This document shows positions 52,578-60,029 of a DNA stretch of 64,000 bases, piece by piece. Position 1 is the first letter of the stretch. The number at the start of each line of letters is the position of its first letter. The stretch is from Mucilaginibacter gotjawali. GTDB taxonomy: Bacteria; Bacteroidota; Bacteroidia; Sphingobacteriales; Sphingobacteriaceae. The DNA lies in the NCBI RefSeq assembly GCF_002355435.1, contig NZ_AP017313.1, forward strand, positions 2,852,001-2,916,000, in the 5' to 3' direction. The position numbers were made by a program, and so were the translations under genes. Under the pieces are notes generated by a model. The model ran no database searches. It saw only the letters and a list, made by a program, of their open reading frames with translations, and was not told the DNA's origin.

Positions 52578-52605
52578 CGTACACTTGCTGTAACAGAAGC
52601 GTACG
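52578..52605. promoter_or_regulatory. Candidate activator-binding site CGTACACTT-N10-AAGCGTACG
   Basis: The two 9-bp half-sites are inverted repeats with one mismatch. They lie about 75 bases upstream of a sigma54-like promoter, the usual distance for an NtrC-type enhancer site, next to the regulator gene. Confidence 0.5.
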
Positions 52606-52657
52606 CTTTAATCTTATAAATAAGGCTTAAATGGCTGAAATACAGTAAATTAATTTG

Positions 52658-52674
52658 TGGCATATCTTTTTATA
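52658..52674 (+). promoter_or_regulatory. Weak sigma54-like promoter TGGCATATCTTTTTATA
   Basis: TGGCAT fits the -24 part of sigma54 promoters, but the -12 GC is replaced by TA, so the match is partial. It lies 29 bases before the GTG of the adaptor gene. Confidence 0.35.
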
Positions 52675-52702
52675 ACCATTCATCAAAATATAACATAATA
52701 CA

Positions 52703-53962
52703 GTGGACAGAAAAATTGAAAAAAAGACCTGGAATACCAAACGAATTCTGATGATTACCGGAATAGCCGCCGGTGTGATATTGCTTACCTGGATGATTTT
52801 AACAACCGTAGGAGGCAAAAGTAAACTCGATGTAGATACAGACAGATTAACGATCAGCGAAATAAAAAAAGGGCCGTTCCAGGAGTTTATACCGATCAAC
52901 GGAACCGTGTTGCCGCTTACTACTATTTACCTTGATGCTTCAGATGGGGGGCGTGTGGAAGAAAAATATGTTGAAGACGGCGCGATCCTGAAAAAAGGGC
53001 AACCCATTTTAAGACTATCTGATCCCGACCTGGAGCTTCAGTTGGCGGGCCAGCAAACTAATGTAACGGGCCAGCAGATCCAGATGCAGATAGCGCAAAA
53101 CCAGGCGCAGCAAAATACCATCACCAAGCTACAAAATATGGCCGATGTGGAAAGTTCATTTAAAGAGGCGGAAAGATTATATAAACTGGATAAAGAACTT
53201 TATGCAAAGAAAGCCATTGGCTTGCAGGATTACCAGATCGCCAAAAATGCTTATGATTATCAAACCGAAAAAAGAAGGCTGACAAAGCAGATATTAAGCC
53301 AGGATACGATGCTGGTAAAACAATCGGTATCGCAGGCAAAACAGCAGATAGCCCAAATGAAGCAGGCATTAACCGTAATGCAGGAAAAAGTTGCCGACCT
53401 TACCGTAAGGGCGCCGGTTGATGGCCAGTTAACCTCCCTTGATGCCGAAGTAGGACAAAGTAAAACAAAAGGGGAACATCTGGCACAAATCGACGTCTTA
53501 TCAGGGTTTAAGGTGCAGGCGCAGGTTGAAGAGCACTATATTTCCCGTGTTATTCCCGGATTGACCGCTTACTATGTGGATAATGATAACAACACCTTTA
53601 AACTGGTTGTTAAAAAGGTGTACACACAGGTAACCAATGGACAGTTTAATGTGGACATGCTGTTTGTGGGTGCAGTACCCAAAGGAATAAGAAAAGGACA
53701 GACCTTACAGATCAGGCTTGTATTTAGCGACCCGGTTCCGGCACTTTTGCTACCAAAAGGTGGTTTCTTTCAGCAAACGGGCGGCAACTGGATATTTAAA
53801 CTGGCGGCGGATGGTAAAACAGCCTATAAAGTAGATATCCAGATAAACAGGCAAAGCCCTGATTATTATGAATTGACATCAGGTTTAAAGGAGGGTGATA
53901 AAGTGATTACCTCAAGTTACGAGACCTATGGTACTAATGAAGTGCTGGTATTGAAAAAGTAG
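52703..53962 (+). CDS. Periplasmic adaptor (HlyD/MacA-type membrane fusion protein)
   Basis: A 419-residue adaptor linking an inner-membrane ABC exporter to an outer-membrane channel. One N-terminal membrane helix (about 13-35), a beta-barrel/lipoyl region (GRVEEKYVEDGAILKKGQPILRLSDPDLELQLAGQ), a long coiled coil (100-220, rich in Gln and Lys), the second lipoyl half (VRAPVDGQLTSLDAEVGQ) and the membrane-proximal end (LKEGDKVITSSYETYG). GTG start, since MDRKIEKKTWNTKRIL gives the positive inside flank. First gene of the exporter operon, divergent from its likely regulator. Confidence 0.9.
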   Translation: MDRKIEKKTWNTKRILMITGIAAGVILLTWMILTTVGGKSKLDVDTDRLTISEIKKGPFQEFIPINGTVLPLTTIYLDASDGGRVEEKYVEDGAILKKGQPILRLSDPDLELQLAGQQTNVTGQQIQMQIAQNQAQQNTITKLQNMADVESSFKEAERLYKLDKELYAKKAIGLQDYQIAKNAYDYQTEKRRLTKQILSQDTMLVKQSVSQAKQQIAQMKQALTVMQEKVADLTVRAPVDGQLTSLDAEVGQSKTKGEHLAQIDVLSGFKVQAQVEEHYISRVIPGLTAYYVDNDNNTFKLVVKKVYTQVTNGQFNVDMLFVGAVPKGIRKGQTLQIRLVFSDPVPALLLPKGGFFQQTGGNWIFKLAADGKTAYKVDIQINRQSPDYYELTSGLKEGDKVITSSYETYGTNEVLVLKK

Positions 53963-54060
53963 CGGGTTAGCGATTAGTAATTGGAAATTAGAAAAGAAAA
54001 GTTTTATAAATAAATAAAGAATAATTAATTAAAAACTATAAATAACATTCTTCACTCAAA

Positions 54061-54069
54061 AAAGGAGGT
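54061..54069 (+). promoter_or_regulatory. Strong Shine-Dalgarno site AAAGGAGGT
   Basis: AAAGGAGGT ends seven bases before the ATG at 54077. This near-perfect anti-16S match is rare in this window, where genes rely on A-rich leaders, and suggests high translation of the ATPase. Confidence 0.75.
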
Positions 54070-54076
54070 AAGGATT

Positions 54077-54766
54077 ATGGAGGCACCAATGATAAAAATT
54101 ACAGATCTTGAGAAATTTTACCGCACAGAAGAGGTAGAAACGATTGCTTTAAACAAGCTGTCGATCGAAGTTAAAACCGGTGAGTTTGTTGCCATCATGG
54201 GCCCGTCGGGCTGCGGCAAATCAACCTTGCTTAATATTTTGGGCATGCTCGACGACCCGGATGAGGGCAGCTATGTTTTTAACGGCATCGAAGTGGCCCA
54301 TTTTACGGAGCGCAAACGCGCCGACCTGCGCAAGCATAATATCGGTTTTGTGTTCCAAAGCTTTAACCTGATTGATGAACTCACCGTATTTGAAAACGTC
54401 GAGTTACCGTTGATCTACACCGGCGTGCCATCAGCCGAGAGGGTTAAAAGAGTAGAGGAGGTGCTGGATAAAATGCAGATCATGCACCGCCGTAACCACT
54501 ATCCGCAGCAATTATCGGGTGGTCAGCAACAGCGTGTGGCTATTGCCAGGGCCGTTGTAAACAAACCCAAACTGATACTGGCGGATGAGCCCACCGGTAA
54601 TTTGGATAGCAGCAACGGTAACGATGTAATGGAATTGCTTACTGACTTAAACGAACAGGGCACCACAATTATCATGGTTACCCACTCAGAACACGACGCC
54701 CGTTACAGCCATCGTATTATCCGCCTGCTTGACGGGCAAACCGTGGTTGAGAATATTATGATTTAA
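54077..54766 (+). CDS. ABC exporter ATP-binding protein (MacB/LolD-type)
   Basis: A 229-residue ATPase with Walker A GPSGCGKST, Q-loop FVFQSFNLIDELTVFENVELPLIY, signature QLSGGQQQRVAIARA, Walker B LILADEPTGNLD and switch His in MVTHSEHDARYSHRIIRL. FNLIDELTV and GNLDSSNG are typical of the MacB/LolD group that works with FtsX-like permeases in mechanotransmission rather than transport through the membrane. ATG chosen from the strong ribosome site; a second ATG lies four codons later. Serves the tandem permeases downstream. Confidence 0.94.
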   Translation: MEAPMIKITDLEKFYRTEEVETIALNKLSIEVKTGEFVAIMGPSGCGKSTLLNILGMLDDPDEGSYVFNGIEVAHFTERKRADLRKHNIGFVFQSFNLIDELTVFENVELPLIYTGVPSAERVKRVEEVLDKMQIMHRRNHYPQQLSGGQQQRVAIARAVVNKPKLILADEPTGNLDSSNGNDVMELLTDLNEQGTTIIMVTHSEHDARYSHRIIRLLDGQTVVENIMI

Positions 54767-54830
54767 GTCCTAAGCCTCAAGTCCTGAGTCAAATTCGGCT
54801 TCAGACTAAAGACTCCGGACTGCCGACTTC
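54766..54830. repeat. Word repeat AAGTCCTGAGTC after the ATPase gene
   Basis: AGTCCTAAGCC, AAGTCCTGAGTC and TTCGGCTTCAGAC are followed by GACTCCGGACTGCCGACTTC, a partial complement. It begins at the last base of the stop codon. Confidence 0.7.
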
Positions 54831-54871
54831 AATAATAGTTTATATAAGTTAATAAGTGCCTCCGCTAATCT

Positions 54872-54901
54872 CCTCCATTTTGGAGGGGTTAGCTTGAGTG
54901 T
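54872..54901. repeat. Hairpin GCTAA-TCTCCTCC/GGAGGGGTTAGC
   Basis: GCTAATCTCCTCC (about 54864-54876) pairs with TGGAGGGGTTAGC with a short loop. This kind of C/G-rich palindrome is common after genes in the phylum; poly-T follows only loosely (TTTATTTTTTG), so termination is uncertain. Confidence 0.5.
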
Positions 54902-55053
54902 TGCCTTTATTTTTTGAGTCCGGATGCCCGAAAATCCGCCTGGGGGGCTGGCTGGATCAGTAAAGTCCGAAAGAAAAATATGTACTTCATTAGTTACTAA
55001 ACAGTGGCTTAATTAGACGAAGTAAATAATTAATGATCAATGACTATTATCCT

Positions 55054-57447
55054 ATGATACGCAATTATTTAAAGATCACTTTTCGAAACTTATGGAGGAA
55101 TAAGACAGCCTCTTTTATTAATACGTTCGGTCTTTCCATCGGGCTGACGTGTTGCCTCCTTATAGGAATCTATATCCGGCACGAATTGAATTACGACCGG
55201 TTTCAGAAAAACGGCGACCGGATTGCAAGGGTGATCATGGAATATAAGTTTAATGGGGGAGATGAATTTAAAAAAGGGAATTTCACCAGTGTACGGGTGG
55301 CACCGGTTTTTAAGCAAACTTTCCCTGAAATTGAGTCGGGCGTGCGAATGGTTGAGTATAACGAAGTTGTTCAGTACCAAAATAAGCTGATCGATGAAAA
55401 AGCTTTTATGTATGCAGACGCTGCATTTTTTCAAATTTTTTCTTTCAAGGTTGTACAAGGCGATCCGGCCGCTCTGTTAAATGCCCCGCATAAAGTCGTG
55501 CTTACCGAATCAACGGCAAAAAGATACTTTGGCAGCGACAACCCGGTAGGAAAATCATTGAAATTAGCTGCCGATAGTGTTTTATACCAGGTTACCGGCG
55601 TTATGCAGGATTGCCCGTCAAATTCGCAGATTAAATTTGATTTCCTGGCATCGTTCTCCTCCTTAGGCCTAGCCGGGCAGGAGAAAACTTATTGGGATGC
55701 CAACTATACTACCTATTTTCTTTTAAGGGATAAATCATTTATCAATACGCTGCAGTCAAAAATTACCCCTTTTATGCAAAAGGAAATGGCCGGGCAGGGG
55801 GCTACGGTCGATTTCTTTCTCGAACCATTTACAAGCATCCACCTGCATTCTGAGTTTGACGGGTTTGAACCCAATAACAATATCAAATACATTTATATAT
55901 TGGAGGCAGTAGCTTTACTGATCCTTTTTATTGCCTGCTTTACTTATATCAACCTGAATACAGCGCGGTCTGTTGAGCGGGCCAGGGAGGTTGGCGTGCG
56001 AAAAGTAATAGGCGCCGGTAAAATGCAGCTTTTCTGGCAGTTTATGGGCGAATCGGCAATTCTTTGCGCCATTTCAACGGTTATCAGCCTCATTGCCGCA
56101 GTCATATTGCTGCCTGAATTTAACCAGCTTACCGAAAAACAGCTTACCATACAATCTATTTTTTCGGCGCAGTTTATAGGCGGCTTAATCCTGGTTACTA
56201 TTCTGGTAAGTTTCCTCGCCGGCATTTACCCTGCGTTGATATTATCGAATTTTCAGCCGGTAAAAGTTTTAAAAGGCTCCTTTAAAAATACAGTGAGCGG
56301 GCAATGGGTAAGAAAATCGCTTATCGTTTTCCAGTTTTCCATATCGGTATTGCTGATTGTATCCACCTTCATCATACAAAAGCAATTAAGCTTCATCCGC
56401 AACAAAAACCTTGGCTACAACCGCGATCATGTACTTGTATTGCCAATGTCTGAAAAAATGCGGGACAATATTGCTGTTATTAAACAGGAATTTAAAACAG
56501 ATCCCCATATACAAAATATTTCCGCTTGCGTAAGTACCCCGGTAAGCATTGGCGGGGGTTATAATATGCGGTCATCTGTGATGCCCGAAAGTCAGCAGAT
56601 AGCAGTAACAGCCAATCCTATAGACGATGACTTTATAAAAACAACCGGCCTGCATATTATTGCCGGGGCTGACCTTAATCAACAGGATATAAAAGACGTT
56701 TCGAACAAAGATGGAAGCCAGAACACCTATCATTTTATTATAAATGAGTCGGCCGCAAAAGAACTGGGCTGGACACCTGAGCGGGCCATAGGCCAAAAAA
56801 TGTTCCTTGACGCCTCACGACCGGGTTATGTAAAGGCGGTTGTAAAGGACTTTAATTTCGAATCCCTTCATAACCCGATAAAACCCCTGGTACTGTTTCC
56901 CGAAAACAGGAGCCGCCAACTGCTCATAAAAATAAGCGGCGATCATATCCGGCAAACCATATCATTTCTCGGATCAAAATGGAAAACACTTGTACCCGAC
57001 AGGCCATTTGAATTCCATTTTCTTGATGAAGATTTTAATAAACTCTATAATTCTGAAATGCGGCTGGGTGCAGTGTTAAATATATTTTCTGGCGTAGCCA
57101 TTGCCCTGGCTTGCCTGGGCCTGTTTGGCTTATCGGCTTACGCTGCTAAACAACGAGTGAAAGAAATAGGTATTCGTAAGGTATTAGGTGCCGGTGTGAA
57201 CAATATTGCAGCCACATTATCCGCTGATTTTGTAAAGCTGGTATTTGCTTCCGTTGTTGTCTCAACCCCGTTAGCCTGGTGGCTTATGAACAAATGGCTG
57301 CAGGATTTTGCCTACCGGATAACCATTAACGCCTGGGTTTTTATTTTAGCGGGTGTTATTGTAATACTAATTGCTGTGCTGACGGTAAGCATCCAAACGA
57401 TAAAAGCTGCAATGGCAAACCCGGTTAAAAGCCTGAGAAGTGAGTAG
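55054..57447 (+). CDS. FtsX/MacB-type ABC permease 1
   Basis: A 797-residue permease with the double layout usual in Bacteroidota: TM1, a MacB periplasmic domain (about 45-270), three TMs with FtsX domain (NLNTARSVERAREVGVRKVIGAGKMQLFWQFMGESA), then a second half with periplasmic domain and FtsX domain ending KQRVKEIGIRKVLGAGV...KAAMANPVKSLRSE. It would work with the ATPase just upstream; the substrate is unknown (drug, peptide or lipoprotein). I chose ATG 55054 (MIRNYLKITFRNLWRNK) over 55033 because the three paralogues begin at the same place. Confidence 0.92.
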   Translation: MIRNYLKITFRNLWRNKTASFINTFGLSIGLTCCLLIGIYIRHELNYDRFQKNGDRIARVIMEYKFNGGDEFKKGNFTSVRVAPVFKQTFPEIESGVRMVEYNEVVQYQNKLIDEKAFMYADAAFFQIFSFKVVQGDPAALLNAPHKVVLTESTAKRYFGSDNPVGKSLKLAADSVLYQVTGVMQDCPSNSQIKFDFLASFSSLGLAGQEKTYWDANYTTYFLLRDKSFINTLQSKITPFMQKEMAGQGATVDFFLEPFTSIHLHSEFDGFEPNNNIKYIYILEAVALLILFIACFTYINLNTARSVERAREVGVRKVIGAGKMQLFWQFMGESAILCAISTVISLIAAVILLPEFNQLTEKQLTIQSIFSAQFIGGLILVTILVSFLAGIYPALILSNFQPVKVLKGSFKNTVSGQWVRKSLIVFQFSISVLLIVSTFIIQKQLSFIRNKNLGYNRDHVLVLPMSEKMRDNIAVIKQEFKTDPHIQNISACVSTPVSIGGGYNMRSSVMPESQQIAVTANPIDDDFIKTTGLHIIAGADLNQQDIKDVSNKDGSQNTYHFIINESAAKELGWTPERAIGQKMFLDASRPGYVKAVVKDFNFESLHNPIKPLVLFPENRSRQLLIKISGDHIRQTISFLGSKWKTLVPDRPFEFHFLDEDFNKLYNSEMRLGAVLNIFSGVAIALACLGLFGLSAYAAKQRVKEIGIRKVLGAGVNNIAATLSADFVKLVFASVVVSTPLAWWLMNKWLQDFAYRITINAWVFILAGVIVILIAVLTVSIQTIKAAMANPVKSLRSE

Positions 57448-57558
57448 GTTAGTTTATCGGAGATTGGAGACCGCAGATTAGGAAAAAAAGACTTGATAAC
57501 CCTATGCCGCGAGACAAAATTACTTTTGAATAATTCAATAATTCACTAATTAGCTGTC

Positions 57559-59937
57559 ATGATAAAAAACTATTTAAAATCCGCATTTATCAATATGTAC
57601 AGGAACAAAACCTATACATTGATAAACATATTTGGGCTGAGCATTGGCCTGGCCTGTGTTATGCTGATTACGCTGTACATAAAAGACGAAGTCAGTTTCG
57701 ACCGCTTTAATACCAATGGAGCCTCTATTTACCGGGTTGTTCAGGACGGGCGCTCGCCGGATGGCGCCACTTATAAAAACGGATTTACAGGAGGTGTAGA
57801 AGGCATAACCTTTAAACAGGAAATACCCGAAATAAATGAGTTTTGCCGGATTAACGGTGGCGGAAGTGTTCTGGTAAAAAAAGGCGGCAACGTGATTAGC
57901 GAGCCAATTTTATATGCTGATAAAAGTATCTTTAAAATATTTTCATTTCCGCTGATCAGTGGAAAATCGGGATCGGTATTAAATGACCCCAATGATTTGG
58001 TAATTACTGAAGCAATAGCAAAAAAATATTTTGGCAGTACTGATGCTGTTGGTAAAACATTACAGATAAACGTTAGTGGCAAGTTCTCACCTTTTATTAT
58101 CACCGGGGTCGCAAAAAACGTCCCGCAAAATTCAACAGTACATTTTAGTTTGCTGATGCCGATCGAACCCTCCTTACCCAAATCGTATACAACGGATGAT
58201 TGGTTCAGTATGTTTTTAAACACGTTTGTGTATGTAAGGCCAGGGGTTAACCCACGGGACGTTGAGCGAAAAATGAATGTTATTTTCAACCAGGATGCGG
58301 GCAAAAAATTGGCCGAATACAAAAAGCAATTCGGGCAGAAATTAAGTGTCCGATTTAATTTGGAACCATATTACAAAGTGCATTTAGGTGAATACGGTAC
58401 CGGAAACGGCCTGAGGCCGTCAAACAAGGTTGATTATTCGCTTATTTTAGGTGGCATAGCTGCCTTTATCCTGTTTATCGCCTGTATCAATTTTATTAAT
58501 TTAACGCTCTCGCGTTCGTTACGCCGTGCTAAAGAGATAGGCATACGTAAGGTTAACGGCAGTTCGCGCGCGCAGCTCATCGTTCAATTTATGGGCGAGT
58601 CGTTCCTGCTAACCTTGATTGCATCATTAATTTCACTGGTAATATTGGTGATTTGTTTGCCCGAATTTAATGAACTGGCCAATAAAAATCTGCAGGCCGG
58701 CTATCTTTTAACCTGGCAATCGGCAGTTATTTTTGTCGCACTGATACTTGTTAATACCTTTTTAGCAGGCTTTTACCCGGCAATGGTTCTATCAGGCTTT
58801 AATCCGGTACAAACACTTTACGGGAAATTAAAGATCAATGGCCACAATTATTTTGGAAAAAGCCTGGTGGTTGTGCAATTTATAATTGCTGTTTTTTTAG
58901 CCATCGGCACCATCGTGATGCTGAAACAATTTAATTACCTGGTAAACTCCGACCTTGGTTATAAGCCACAGGATATTGTTGACCTGCAGTTGCCTCATGA
59001 TTTTCCCGCCTTTAAAAGCGATTTGTCTAAATATCCGTTTATAAAAAGTATTTCGGGGCAGATGGCGTCATTTACTTCAGTTTATGCAGATCTTTTTGAA
59101 GTTGGCGATAAAAAACTAACCAGTACGTCATTTTTGGGTATTGACAATGAGTTTTTAAACGAATTGAATATCCCTGTAATACAGGGGCATGGTTTTTACA
59201 ATATGGCTGGCGATACTACCGAAGTTTTAGTTAATCAAGCGTTTGTAAAGGCAGCCGGCTGGCAGGATAGTCCTTTGGGCAAGACGATAAAACAAGGTAA
59301 ACAGGAACTTACAGTCATCGGGCTCGTTCATGATTTTCACAGCGCATCGCTAAATTCCAAAATAAACCCGCTGGTGATCGAGCAACTCCCAAAACCAACT
59401 TATGGCGATGTGCTGGTTAAAATCGACCCCAATCAAAAAGTTAAAGCAATTGAGGCTATACAGCATGAATACAAAAAACTGATAGCCGATGCTCCGATTC
59501 AATACAACTTTTTAACAGATGAACTGGCAGATCAATATGATAGTGTAAATAAATGGAAACAGATCATCACGATAGCTGCGGCCATCTCCATACTTATTTC
59601 CTGTCTGGGCTTATTCGGGCTGGCCACATTATCTATTGAACAACGGGTAAAGGAAATCGGCGTGCGCAAGGTATTGGGAGCCAGTATTGCTAATATTAGT
59701 GTTGTTTTAATGACGAATTTTTTAAAGCTTGTGTTCATCGCCATTGTTATCGCCTCGCCGCTAGCATGGTATGCGATGAACAAATGGCTCGAGGATTACC
59801 CTTACCGCATTAGCATGGGCTGGTGGGTGCTTGTTTCTGCCGGACTGGGTGCATTAATCATCGCCTGCGCAACTATTGTGTTTCAATCTGTAAAAGCAGC
59901 ACTTGCTAACCCGGTGAAAAGCCTCCGTTCCGAGTGA
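57559..59937 (+). CDS. FtsX/MacB-type ABC permease 2
   Basis: A 792-residue paralogue of the preceding permease: MIKNYLKSAFINMYRNKTYTLINIFGLSIGLACVMLI at the start, FtsX block RSLRRAKEIGIRKVNGSSRAQLIVQFMGESF, second block EQRVKEIGVRKVLGASI and the same end KAALANPVKSLRSE. The two periplasmic parts have diverged most, as expected if each permease of the array serves a different partner or forms heterodimers. The gap before it (57448-57558) has no hairpin of note, so read-through from permease 1 is likely. Confidence 0.92.
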   Translation: MIKNYLKSAFINMYRNKTYTLINIFGLSIGLACVMLITLYIKDEVSFDRFNTNGASIYRVVQDGRSPDGATYKNGFTGGVEGITFKQEIPEINEFCRINGGGSVLVKKGGNVISEPILYADKSIFKIFSFPLISGKSGSVLNDPNDLVITEAIAKKYFGSTDAVGKTLQINVSGKFSPFIITGVAKNVPQNSTVHFSLLMPIEPSLPKSYTTDDWFSMFLNTFVYVRPGVNPRDVERKMNVIFNQDAGKKLAEYKKQFGQKLSVRFNLEPYYKVHLGEYGTGNGLRPSNKVDYSLILGGIAAFILFIACINFINLTLSRSLRRAKEIGIRKVNGSSRAQLIVQFMGESFLLTLIASLISLVILVICLPEFNELANKNLQAGYLLTWQSAVIFVALILVNTFLAGFYPAMVLSGFNPVQTLYGKLKINGHNYFGKSLVVVQFIIAVFLAIGTIVMLKQFNYLVNSDLGYKPQDIVDLQLPHDFPAFKSDLSKYPFIKSISGQMASFTSVYADLFEVGDKKLTSTSFLGIDNEFLNELNIPVIQGHGFYNMAGDTTEVLVNQAFVKAAGWQDSPLGKTIKQGKQELTVIGLVHDFHSASLNSKINPLVIEQLPKPTYGDVLVKIDPNQKVKAIEAIQHEYKKLIADAPIQYNFLTDELADQYDSVNKWKQIITIAAAISILISCLGLFGLATLSIEQRVKEIGVRKVLGASIANISVVLMTNFLKLVFIAIVIASPLAWYAMNKWLEDYPYRISMGWWVLVSAGLGALIIACATIVFQSVKAALANPVKSLRSE

Positions 59938-60029
59938 TTAGAGAATAGAGACAAGAGATTATGAAAAAAGCAATGACCAAATGATAGATACCAATGAACC
60001 AATGAACAATTGAACCAATAAACCAAACC
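59938..60029. repeat. Word tract AATGACCAAATGA/CCAATGAACC
   Basis: Repeated words (CAATGACCAAATGATAG, ATACCAATGAACC, AATGAACAATTG, AACCAATAAACC) fill the gap before permease 3. They form one arm only and resemble the right arm at 52524. Confidence 0.6.

Larger units (their letters stand above)
52245..52702. promoter_or_regulatory. Divergent control region between regulator and efflux operon
   Basis: Contains the word-repeat arms at 52250-52286 and 52524-52567, the inverted site at 52578-52605 and a sigma54-like sequence at 52658-52674. A short frame inside (MNRYIKYCNFYANCRKC part) has no support. Confidence 0.6.
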
